NCBI GenBank assembly: GCA_030789695.1
Contig: CM061141.1
Coordinates: 280,805,871 to 280,869,870, forward strand
DNA length: 64,000 nucleotides
Direction of reading: 5' to 3'
Source of the DNA: Scilla litardierei
Taxonomy: Eukaryota; Streptophyta; Magnoliopsida; Asparagales; Asparagaceae
The first letter of the stretch is position 1. Each line of letters opens with the position of its first letter. Positions 35,777 to 46,190 of the stretch are shown one piece after another. The translations under genes and the position numbers were made by a program. The notes beneath the pieces are model-generated. The model searched no databases. It saw nothing but the letters and a program-made list of their open reading frames with translations, and was not told where the DNA came from.

Positions 35777-36570
35777 ATGAAGAAGATGGGCAAAGATCGC
35801 GACGCCAATCCTTCTACTCCAATGGCGCAATCTTCTACAACGCGAACTATTGTAACCAATACGAAGTTCGAAATTGAGAAGTTCGATGTGCGTATCAACT
35901 TCGGCTTGCGGAGATGCGAAGTACTTGACATCTTGAACCAACTTGGTCAAGATCAAGTATTAGATGAGAGGCCGACTACGACGTCGGACTCAGAGTGGAG
36001 GATGATGAACCGGACTGCTTGCGGCACGATTCGGCTCTACTTGACAAAGGAGAAGAAATACCCTTTCATGTAGGAGACGAACGCGAAAGCGTTATAGGAT
36101 GCGCTTGGTGAGATGTACATGAAGAAGAACATTCAGAATCGCCTACACCTAAAGAAGAAGCTTTTTGGCCTCAAGATGTGGGAAGGAGTTTCAGTTGAAG
36201 AACACCTCGACTACTTCAACAAACTACTCACAGATTTGAGGAAATCGACGTCAAGGTGGAAGATGAGGGCAAGGCGATGATTCTCCTCAACTCCCTGAAT
36301 AAAGAATATTAACACATCGTTTCGATCTTAACCTATGGTAAAGAATCTATCACCTTCAATGACGTTTCTAACGCTCTTACTAGCAATGAATTTAGAAAGA
36401 ATGATGATGATAAGATGATGGGGCCAAGGGTCCGAAGCGGTTACCATGGTTAGAGGTCGGCGCAATGAAAGAGGTGGAGGCTGCAAAGAGAACCATAGAT
36501 CCGAGATGAGTGACAATAGTAGAGCTCTGTGCACAGACATCGAGAGGAATCAATGTGTCTTTTGCAAGAA
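35777..36570 (+). pseudogene. Copia Gag, 5' part
   Basis: From 35777 the frame reads a Tork-type Gag: FDVRINFGLRRCEVLDILNQ, DSEWRMMNRTACGTIRLYLT and, after a stop at 36071, MYMKKNIQNRLHLKKKLFGL, VSVEEHLDYFNKLLTDL and ILLNSLNKEY in part in shifted frames. At 36552-36570 the first half of a zinc knuckle (CVFCKK) is interrupted by the nested Sirevirus; the other half (RGHWTREFPK) resumes at 56101. The intact family protein packages element RNA. Stops and the insertion inactivate it. Confidence 0.88.
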
Positions 36571-36575
36571 AAGAG
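36571..36575. repeat. Target-site duplication AAGAG (left)
   Basis: AAGAG abuts the Sirevirus LTR at 36576; the second copy is at 56096-56100. Joining the outer element across the nested DNA restores the zinc knuckle order, which confirms the boundaries. Confidence 0.9.
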
Positions 36576-38098
36576 TGTAATGCCCTGAAAGATACTGCAC
36601 AAGTACTATAGGAGGGTGAATATTACTTTAAAATAATCAAGAGTCTAATTCCTAATTATCGTGCAATCACAAACAACAATACGGAATTAAAAGGTACAAC
36701 AAGAGAATCACAACGCAAACAAACGATGTAATGGGTTTGGATCCACACAAGTCTCCCCGACTTGTTCCCGGTGATCCTACGTCCCAGACACCCGGATCCC
36801 TTCCGGCTACTTGAGTTAGAATCCACTAACTCAAGGTTCCACTAAACAACTTCTTGTAGAGACTACTACAAGATCAAACAATACAACAGTTTGATCGTGA
36901 ATCCCACAAACCGGGATCGCGAATTTCTCTCACAAACCGAGAGATAAACTCAATATAATAAATTTACTGAAATAGAAAATGCTTACCACAAAATCCTATG
37001 CCTTGAGAAATACTTACAGATTTAGGGCAAGGAAGGGTTTTGAGAAAGAGTGAGCACGAAACCCTAGCACCGCCAAGATGAACAGCGTGAGATGGCTAGG
37101 GCAATGAGGACGGTCGTGATTCAACCTCTCAGGAGTATGAATGCACAAAGCTCAAGATCTCTTTGAGAATTAGGTCAAGAATGAGAGAGAGAGAGAGTTT
37201 TTTTTCGAGAGGGAGAGAGTGCTTGAGAATTGATAATTGAATCAAATTAGTTTGAGATCTGAAATCCCTCTGATATTAGACAAATTTCCTTGTTTGAAAC
37301 GAATCAAACACATATGGAAAGAATCAAAACAGATCAAGAAAAATAGTGGAAATAAAATCTCCAATGGCTGGTAAATTAAAGCAGCTTAATCGGTCTAAGA
37401 AGGATCACTGACCGATTAGTTTGAGAACTAGTCGGTCGGTGAACCTTCTTGGACCGACTAGAAGGTTGATAGAGAATATAATGAAATAAGGAGGATAAAC
37501 TAGTCGGTCTAAGAAGAAACATCAACCGACTAGTTTGACAACTAGTCGGTCGGTGAACCTTCTTGGACCGACTAATTGGTCAACCGTAGATATGCCAAAA
37601 TTCACAAGGGTGACTAGTCGGTTCAAGAGGGATTTCCAACCGAGTAGATTGACATCTAGTCGGTTGGTCCTTCTACTTGAACCAACTAAGATGCACACAA
37701 AGTATGGAACGAAGCGATAAGCTAAGGAAAAACTTTCTAAAGACTTCTAAGACAATCCTAGAGATAAGCTAGAATAGAAATAAGGATAACTAGGCAAGTA
37801 CTACTCAAGGCTTAACATTCTATGAAATGAAGCTAGAAGACCAAATAAATAACACGACAAACCGTCTTCAAAGCTTCAACATGGAGAATCCGAATCCCTT
37901 GACTTTATTAATAACTCCTTGAGCTTCAACGAAGCTTCGGGCACAACGATCACGCGCTCTAAGAAAGTCTTGGGACGTCGCTTGAGATCTACAAAGTAAT
38001 TTGGCGACAATATCCATAACTGCGCTCAAAGAGAATTAGTACCCAATATTTATGTTTGTTCATCATCAAAACCAAATCAGGGGAATCAATACTCAACA
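36576..38098 (-). repeat. 3' LTR of the full Sirevirus
   Basis: 1523 bp, plus-strand start TGTAATGCCCTGAAAG and end ATACTCAACA. At 37389-37690 it holds three hairpin modules built on AGTCGGTC. The TTTTGATGATGA box lies in element sense at 38053-38078, near the LTR start. The copy at 54577-56095 matches throughout with scattered differences. Confidence 0.9.
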
Positions 38099-38757
38099 TT
38101 CTCCCCCTTTTTAGTGATGACAAACCAACATAAATATAAATCAACAATAATTATATAAATGAAATTTACTTACTCCCCCTGCATTGATGACTCGTTAGTT
38201 CCATATTAAATATTAAACATAAGCATCAAGCAGAAGATAAAAGTATAAGACACGATCCAATTATTGATATATAGGATCGGAATCCATTTTTATATCTTCA
38301 CTCCCCCTGAATCTAACATATGAAATTAGATTCACGGTAATTGTTTAAATTATCATTTAGCACAAAGTCATTATTAATTCTCTCCCCCTTTGGCGTTATC
38401 CAAAAAAGAGCGGGAGGAAACAACGGCAACAACCGAGGCTAAAAGAAATTATAAACAAAAGAGACAAAGACTAGGACAACGGTCCAAATGACACTAAGGT
38501 AAATATCGAAGAAAACAAGGTGTGTCAATTAGACTATAGTCGAAAAGCGAAAAGAGAAATCATCAAAAACGAAACGAAATCAATGTATTGATGAAAGGAA
38601 CATACTCTCCAATATCAACATTTTAGCGAATTGATTGCATGGAAAACAACTCATGTTTCCATTCAAACAAAGCTATATATGCAACAGAATCGACGAGCAA
38701 TAAAGTAAACATCAGAGACAAAAGTACAATGTGCACACAGATACGAAATGCAATAGG

Positions 38758-38758
<1 letters not shown>

Positions 38759-38830
<72 letters not shown>
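38759..38830. repeat. (TG)n microsatellite
   Basis: About 36 TG dinucleotides in a row, followed by TATATAT. The cysteine/valine and histidine/threonine runs read from it are not proteins. Confidence 0.97.
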
Positions 38831-38837
<7 letters not shown>

Positions 38838-38838
<1 letters not shown>

Positions 38839-39223
38839 AGGAGGGATCAAATGACCCCCAAAAATAACCCCCCAAAATGACCCCTATCAAAAACCCTATG
38901 CCCCCCATTTTTTCGGAAGATCCGAACCGTTCATCTTGATCTCCACCCTCTAAATACCTTACCCACCAATTTTCAACCCAATCCCATGTGTTTTGCCCGT
39001 TCATCAACCATTCGCAAAAGTTCTATTCATGCGAAACCGTTAAATTTGGGTCAGATGGATGAACAGGCAAAACACATGAGATCGAGTTGAAAATTGGTGG
39101 GTAAGGTATTTAGAGGGTGGAGATCAAGATGAACGGTTCGGATCTTCCGAAAAAATGGGAGGCATAGGATTTTTGATAGGGGGTCATTTTAGGGGGTTAT
39201 TTTTGGGGGTCATTTGATCCCTC

Positions 39224-39226
<3 letters not shown>
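38838..39226. mobile_element. Snap-back MITE with about 160-bp inverted repeats
   Basis: A 389-bp element whose two halves are inverted copies. It starts GAGGAGGGATCAAATGACCC and ends with the complement, GGGTCATTTGATCCCTCCTC. The arms pair over roughly 38838-38995 and 39065-39226 with few mismatches, leaving a short loop. It is flanked by TATATA on both sides, so a TA-type duplication is possible but cannot be separated from the AT repeat. It has no coding capacity. The superfamily is not certain. Confidence 0.85.

Positions 39227-39254
<28 letters not shown>
39227..39254. repeat. (TA)n microsatellite
   Basis: About 14 TA dinucleotides directly right of the MITE; together with 38831-38837 they look like one AT repeat split by the MITE. 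Confidence 0.85.
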
Positions 39255-39257
<3 letters not shown>

Positions 39258-39459
39258 ATCAAAATTGATACATCTAAACTACCAAAAAAATATCGATCAT
39301 CATCAGATAACAGTTTGTGGTGCACAGCAGACAACAACCCAACATACATCAAAAAGTATCACAAAACATACAAAACAACCACCCATCTAACCTAACCCCT
39401 CTCTCTCTCAACGAGATGGATCATCCAAAGAGCGCAAAGGAGAGTCCTCCAAGAAAGTC

Positions 39460-40992
39460 TCAGGAGGCAGCGGCAGGATCTGCACTAGCAGCAGGCTGTG
39501 CAGATGGAGTGGTGGTCTTGGGAGCAACGGAGGTATTCACCGAAGGGATGGTGGCAGCAGGAGTGCTCTCAGGAGCACGAACAGTCGAAGCAGCAGTAGA
39601 AGTACCATCTGGGGCAAGAACCAGAGAAGCCACAGCACGCTTCTCAGCCTCAGCAGCATCCATGTCTTCCTCATCGAAAACTGTCGGAGGGATCTCAACA
39701 CCCAAATGCTCACAGATACGCACGAGCATCTCCTCACATCGCAAAAGACGAGCCTCCTGACGGCTCATGGACGTTGAAGAGGTAGAGCGAGACGATGGAG
39801 GAGGAACAGAAGGGGTGGTCCGTTGAACGTGACGCAAGGCCGTAAGAGACTTCTTGACGGCGGTCGCGTTCAGGGGAGGACCCAAGGGACGCTGATCGTC
39901 AGGAGGGAGGGGAAGTCCGAAGTGACGAAAGACCAATGTCAAGAGGCACAGATAGGGAATATGCACGACCGTGGTCGACTTCCTGATGCACTCAAATGAG
40001 TCCATCTTGTCCAAAATGATGCGAGCCCAATTTATCTCGCTCCCATCAAAAAGGGCATAGATGAGCTTCAGGAAAGGCTGGGACGGCAAGCTGGAGGAGC
40101 CGTACTTCGCGAGAAGACACGACTTCAAAATCAAATTCAGGACCCACGCATTCGGTTTGAAAGATTTGGAAGGAACGCCAATCATGGCGGGAGGAACACC
40201 GTGGAACATGTCGGCTAAGAGGGACTGATCGAGATCGTGGATATTATCCACAGAGATTTCAGAAGGGAGCAGACCATACGAGGAGACCCCAAGTATTTTT
40301 CCTAAGATCTATGCCGTGAGGACAATGGGAATCCCCAAAACAGTGGTCTCAATACAATGCTTGCCGTCATACTTACCCCGAACTCGATTAGCATAGAAGA
40401 GTTTGACGAGCCGATGCTAAGGATGAGGATTCGCCTTGGGGTCGTGGCGAAGATAATCAAGGAGCCCGCTATAGGATAAGAGATCAGCGAGCTTAGGAAA
40501 ATCAGAGAACTGGACAAAGTGCTCGATGATCAATGGGCAATGCTCGATACGGTTGTAGGCAGCTAGACACAACGGGTCATTGCGACAGAGAGAGATATCC
40601 ACCCCACCAGAAGGCATGGGAGCCTTCCCCTTTGACATACGTGAGGTAAAGCGAGGAGGAGGGGTAGGTTCCTTCTCGGCAGCCTCAGTCTCCGGGATAT
40701 AGTCATCGTCGGAGACAGAGGGTGGTGTGGAAGGAGAGGCAGTACGATATGGTCCAGGAGTCAAAATCTTTTTGAACTTAGGCTTGGGCTTGGATTTAGA
40801 TTGGGGGTTTGTCTTTGAGGGAGCCACCTTCTTCTTCTTGAGAGGAGGCGAAGAAGATGATGGAGAAGTAGGCGACGAAGGTTGCGGACGAGTGGTTTTG
40901 GAGCGACGTTTGGGAGGATTAGGGTTGGATGGAGGATCTACGGTCATCGGAGAGGGACCTGAAGGACGGATAGGGATTCGAGTTCTCGCCAT
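39460..40992 (-). pseudogene. Sirevirus env-like (accessory) frame with two TAG stops
   Basis: One reading frame of about 510 codons runs from the methionine MARTRIPIRPSG at 40992 to the stop at 39460. It is broken only by TAG at 40417-40419 and TAG at 40309-40311. The N-terminal third is basic, proline/serine-rich (a KKKK run is seen). The middle is a globular part with LAAYNRIEHCPLIIEHFVQF, KLFYANRVRGKYDG and FLKLIYALFDGSEINWARII. The C-terminal part is alanine/threonine/proline-rich. The middle resembles the accessory protein of the nested element at 50296 (LFYANMDYDLVKSRF, KCIYAILGNIRVNWAKVIM). This family is annotated as a putative plant transposon protein and has been called env-like; no membrane segment is evident here. 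Its function is unknown. Confidence 0.8.
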
Positions 40993-41259
40993 GAACTCGA
41001 GTCGAGACAGCACAAAATCGAAAGAAATCGAAAGAAATCGAACCCTAAAAGGGGAGAGAAAGTAGGAGGAGATACCCTAGGAAGGAGGAGATTGACCCTG
41101 GAGGAAGAAAGGAGACCGCCGGTGACTGGATTCGGTCGGAGAAGGCGTCGGACGGTGGAGGAAGATGAGCGGGTCGACGGTTTAGGGTTTTAGGAAAGAG
41201 GGGCGCACCGATTAGAATGAATTCTAATCAGTGCGGATGGGGATTAGTCGATTTAAGTA

Positions 41260-41719
41260 GGTCCAAAGACGGATTTGCCCTCACACATCTAGTCGGTCTC
41301 AGTTCAAGAGCTGACCGACTAAAACGTATTCTAGTCGGTCGGTAAATGAACTTGGACCGACTAAATGCTAGACAGCAAGTGAGGTCAAAAATAGGGCACG
41401 AACTAGTCGGTCTGAGTTCAATGTCTAACCGACTAGAAGTGAAACTAGTCGGTCAGGAGATGAACCGGGACCGACTAATAGAGTCCAAAAATTTGAGAAT
41501 TAGAAATTTTGAGTACTCTCCAAAGAAAACTTGGACAACCCATCAAAACACTCTCATGCGCACGTATTCTACCCCATAAATCCAGAAAACCACAAATACG
41601 ACGCGCAGTTCGAAAAACCGATCATAAACCCAACATAAATAAAGAATATCACATCAAATCCAATAAGAGCTTATGAAAATCATTATCAGGCAAGATTAGA
41701 TATATAGAAAATATGAATC
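41260..41719 (-). other. Spacer between pol and the env-like frame, with hairpin motifs
   Basis: About 460 bases without coding signal. At 41288-41366 and 41402-41480 it carries two further AGTCGGTC hairpin modules like those in the LTR. In element sense it would be leader to the accessory frame, whose start is at 40992. Confidence 0.6.
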
Positions 41720-43783
41720 CTAAATCTCGGATTCACCCATAATCCCCACTTCTTGACGTAACCGCACAAAGGAATCTTCCTTGAGTGGTTTCGTGAAAAT
41801 ATCGGCGATTTGCTTCTGAGTTTCAACGTACACTAAAATGATGTCCTTCTTAGCTACATGATCATCTAGGAAATGGTGACGGACATCTATGTGTTTGGTA
41901 CGGGAGTGGTGTACCAGATTCTTAAAGAGACATATTGCACTTAGGTTGTCCACCATGATAGGACAAGTATCACAGTTTATACCGAAGTCTTTAAGTGTGT
42001 ATCTCATCCAAAGAACCTGTGCACATGCAGCACCGACGGCAATATATTCCGCCTCGGTGGTTGAAAGTGATACGGAATTCTGCTTCTTGGAAAACCAAGA
42101 GACAAGAGAATTTCCTATAAAATGGCAAGTGCCACTAGTACTTTTCCTGTCGGATTTGCATCCAGCATAATCTGAATCACTATATGAGATTAACTGATAT
42201 GTGCTTGACTTTGGATAGAATAATCCGTAGTCGAGTGTGTGACTTAAATAACGGAAAATACGTTTAACCGCTATTAAGTATGATTCCTTAGGTTGTGATT
42301 GATACCTAGCACAAACACATACAGCAAACATTATATCTGGCCTACTAGCAGTAAGGTATAATAAACTACCTATCATACCTCGATATAGACGAATGTCTAC
42401 ATCTTTGTCGCCCGTATCTTTATCAAGGTGTGTAGTAGTGCTCATTGGTGTCTTCTTGCTAGAAGCATTCTCCATTCCAAATCGCTTTAGCAGCTCCACC
42501 GTGTACTTGGTTTGGTGGATGAAGATTCCATCGTTCATTTGGCGAATTTGGAGTCCTAAAAAATATTTGAGCTCACCCATGTGGCTCATCTCGAACTGAT
42601 CCTTCATGACATTAGAAAACTCTTCGCAAAGAGTGAAGTTAGTAGCACCGAAAATTATATCATCTACGTAAATTTGAACTAAAATAATATCATGATTAGC
42701 ATACTTAACAAAAAGAGTTGAATCAACCTCACCCATTTTGAAACCCAAATCCAAAAGAAAGTTCTTTAGGCGGTTATACCAAGCTCTAGGAGCTTGTCTC
42801 AGACCATAAAGTGCTTTCTTTAGTTTGAAAACATGATTCGAAAATTTTTCATTTATAAAACCTGGAGGTTGAGAAACATATACTTCCTCAACGACATCTC
42901 CATTTAAAAACGCACTCTTTACGTCCATTTGAAAAAGTTTGAAATCTTTATGACATTCAAATGACAGTAATAGCCTAATAGATTCTAATCTAGCTACAGG
43001 TGCAAAAGATTCCTCGAAATCAATACCTTCCTCTTGCATGTAGCCTTGAGCAACTAACCGAGCTTTGTTCCGGATGACATTTTGGTTCTCGTCTGTCTTG
43101 TTCTTGAAGATCCACTTTGTTCCTATAATGGTGTAGTTCTTCGAAGGCATTGGAACTAGCTCCCAGACCTCATTCCTCTCAAACTTAATAAGCTCCTCTT
43201 CCATAGCTAGGATCCAAGAACTATCTTCGCACGCCTCATTGATATTCTTTGGCTCCACGGAAGAGACAAAAGCACACTGAGCGAAGAAGTTGACTTGGGA
43301 TCTTGTTCTGACGCCATCTTTCATGTTGCCAATAACTTGCTCATAGGGATGGTCATGAACTGTTGGAAGCTTTTTGGGAACACCCTGGTCACTAGGAACA
43401 TTCTCAAGAGAATCATTAGTAGGGTTAGTTTCAACAGAATCAATAGCATTAGATATATCAACAGAGTCACTAACTGCTTCCATAGAGTCATCGTCATCGA
43501 TAATTCTAGGAGGGACAAAATCTTCATTAAATGAAACATGAAGAGATTCCTCGATCGTTGAGATTCTTTTGTTGTATAGCCGGTAGGCTTTGCTACGGGA
43601 GGAATATCCAACAAATATCTCCTCATCGGATCTTGGATCAAATTTGTCCAAACTACCATACGTGTTCTTGATAAAACATTTTGCACCAAAAACTCTAAAA
43701 TGTTTAACTTGAGGTAACCTACCAAACAACAATTCATAACAAGTTTGTTTAGTGCCGGGCCTCAAGAGAATCCTATTAAACAC
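41720..43783 (-). pseudogene. Sirevirus reverse transcriptase and RNase H (C-terminal pol)
   Basis: A 687-codon open frame. It begins in the integrase C-terminal region ([40 protein letters not shown]), then carries the reverse transcriptase with [60 protein letters not shown] and the catalytic [11 protein letters not shown]. RNase H follows with [40 protein letters not shown] and [20 protein letters not shown], ending at [17 protein letters not shown]. All catalytic motifs are present. It is joined in the same frame to the integrase part upstream, apart from one TAG at 43811-43813. Confidence 0.95.
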
Positions 43784-43810
43784 ATAGCAAGCGGTATGTA
43801 TTGCTTCTGC

Positions 43811-44960
43811 CTAAAATTGATGGCCAAGGTGGCTATCATCAAGCATAGTGCGAGCACATTCCACTAGCGTCCTATTCTTTCTCTCAACAACACCATTTTG
43901 AGGGGGTGCGCGAGGGAAAGAAAAGGTCTGAGTAATACCAACCTCATCACAGAAGTTTGAGAAATACTCGTTCTCAAATTCCCCTCCATGATCACTACGA
44001 ATAGTGACAATGGTGGTTCCAATGAAATTTTGAACTTTCTTAACAAATACTGTGAAGTTTTTAAAAGCATCATTTTTATTAATTAAAGTAAATACCCAAG
44101 TAAATCTAGAAAATTCATCAACGATGACAAGTCCATATCGGGTATTTCCTAATGAAGCAACTCTAGTTGGCCCAAAGAGATCTAGATGTAAAAGCTCTAG
44201 AGGCCGTTTAGAGGATATGCTTTTCTTTGGTTTGAATGACGATTTTGGAAGTTTGCCTCGTTGACATGAGTCGCAAAAGCTTTTCTTATTGAAGGAAAGC
44301 TTAGGGAATCCTTTAATAGAATCTATCTTGGATAGTTTGAAAAGTGTTTCAAAATTCGCATGACCAAAACGTTGATACCATAAGTGTTGCTCACTTGTAT
44401 TGGCAATAAGACATTGTTCATGGGAATTTGGAATATCTAATATATATAGGCCCTTATGGCGTGTGCCAGAGAACAACACATTATTATTATCATATCTTAA
44501 AATATGGCACATTCTTTTCTCAAAGCTAACTTTGTAACCCTTGTCACAAAGTTGGCTTATTGAGATTAGATTGTGATTTCAGCCTTTAACAAGGTAAACA
44601 TCACTTATAAGGGGTTTAGAGGGGTTACCAACTTTTCCAACACCTATGATGGTTCCACTCTCGTTGCCTCCGAAGACCACTCAGTTTCCATTTTCAATGG
44701 GTACCACTTCGGATAACAACTGAGCTTTACCAGTCATGTGTTTTGAGCACCCGCTATCAAGTATCCAACCATTATTGGAGCCAAATTTAGATTTGTTGCT
44801 CCTTTTCTTTTTCTTGAGTACCTGAAGATTAAAAATATCGTATCATGGTACCCAAGGTCATTAGGTACTAAGAGATTAGACCTTTGGAAGCCAAGTCCAG
44901 TTGGACTTAGTCTTTCCAACATAGTCATCATTGTGCACAACATTCATGAAATAAGAATTA
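43811..44960 (-). pseudogene. Sirevirus protease and integrase
   Basis: The integrase frame at 43811-44512 shows the zinc finger (HLWYQRFGHANFETLFKLSK and FCDSCQRGK), and the catalytic residues in ELLHLDLFGPTR, VTIRSDHGGEFENEYFSNFC and PPQNGVVERKNRTLVE. Upstream, at about 44690-44770, the protease active site reads NNGWILDSGCSKHMTGK. Stops between 44512 and 44690 break the protease part. The TAG at 43811 lies in a position where related elements read through as one polyprotein. Family members mature the polyprotein and insert the cDNA. Confidence 0.9.
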
Positions 44961-44968
44961 ATATACGC

Positions 44969-46190
44969 TTATTTCTCAGGCATGCTAGTATCCTTCGGGC
45001 CCCAAATAGTGAATGTCTTGGGAGCCCTATTCCTATTGGGAGCATGCACATGTGGTTGATTTCTACGTGGTGCATGTGTTCTACGAGGAAGTGGCCTAGT
45101 GTATGCATGATGTGGATAAGCATACGGCACATGATGAAATGGTGGTGGTAACATATGATATGGTGCATGATGATAATCATTCATATAATAATGATGTGGG
45201 TGAACATATGCATGTGGGTGAACACATGCGTGAGTGTGTCTCACTTGGTGTGCACGTGCTCGTGGATGTGTAGCATAAAAATCATCAAAACTGTGAACTT
45301 GTGGAGTAGGAGGTGTGTTCCTACGTGGCATAGTGTTTGTGTACTTAATTGCATGACCCTTCTTTGGAGGTCCACCCAAAGTGGGTTTCTTTCCAAAGGG
45401 GGGTGTGTACTTAGTGGAAGTACCATTGGTAAATGAACTACCCATGGGGTGTTTACTCCCACTAGTTGAGGCATCGGAGGATGGCCTTACAAAGGTGGTG
45501 GAAGATTTGGATGAATTTTCCTTCTTATAGCCCAAACCAATACGATGATTGGCCGGAAGTAAGTCATTCAAAATATTATCCAACTGATCCTTGCCTTTGT
45601 TGAATTTCTCAATTCGGCCTATTGGGGACTCATATTACTCAGTGAGAGAAAGTATTGTAGTATCCAAAGTGGACACTTGTGTTGTAAGTTCACAAACATG
45701 AGACTTGAGATTCTCATTCTCAATGCTCAAGGTTGAGTTTCGAGAAATTAAATCCGCTATCTCGTGTTCATCCGAATCCTCAATGTTAACATGTTAAAGT
45801 TGAGATTTGAGATTTACAATCTCGGTTCTCAAGGCTTCAACAACGGTGTCGTTGTTGGTGATGATAGGCTAAGGTGTGGTTTGAAGACTAGTTAACTCAT
45901 CTTTGATCTTAGTATATCTATTTACCAATTTAGAATACTTAGACCAAATTTTTTCATTAGCTAATCTTAGGTCATCCATTGTTACCTCTTCACCTTCATC
46001 CTCTCTTTCATCTGAAGCGGTCTCTTGATCATATTGCTATCTTGCCATGAAGCACATGTGTGCTTTCTCCACTTATTCATCATCTGACTCTCCACTTGAG
46101 GAGTCCTCTTCCGAGTCGGTGAATGTACCTACAAGTCCTTTCTTGAACTCCTTCTTGTACTTTCGTGACTTGTCGAACTTGGGTGCCTTC
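44969..46190 (-). pseudogene. Sirevirus Gag, C-terminal half, histidine-rich
   Basis: From 46190 leftward the Gag continues after the zinc knuckle: GTFTDSEEDSSSGESDDE, a coiled-coil-like region (45600-46000) with several stops, then an open frame at 44969-45583. That frame holds FNKGKDQLDNILNDLLPANH and IGLGYKK, which mirror the FNKGKGKLDNII and GLGY of the nested element's Gag. A histidine/tyrosine/proline-rich segment follows (repeated HPH, HHYY, HHAP, HHVPYAYPHHAY) and the end is FTIWGPKDTSMPEK, equivalent to the IWVPK ending. The histidine-rich stretch is unusual and its role is unknown. Confidence 0.82.
46186..46190. repeat. Target-site duplication CCTTC (left)
   Basis: CCTTC abuts the LTR at 46191. 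The right copy (53566-53570) reads GCTTC, one mismatch. Confidence 0.65.

Larger units (their letters stand above)
38099..39411 (-). other. Non-coding 3' region of the Sirevirus
   Basis: This stretch between the env-like frame and the 3' LTR carries at least four polypurine tracts in element sense (GGGGGAG cores near 38102, 38170, 38303 and 38383). Multiple tracts are typical of Sireviruses. It also holds a GT microsatellite and an inverted-repeat element described separately. No coding region is seen. Confidence 0.7.

Noticed and set aside
38639..38850. Cysteine-valine and histidine-threonine repeat proteins on both strands
   Set aside because: They are translations of the (TG)n microsatellite.
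41720..43783. Calling this a functional autonomous polymerase gene
   Set aside because: All catalytic motifs are present, but a TAG at 43811 cuts the polyprotein and the gag of the same element is split by an insertion.
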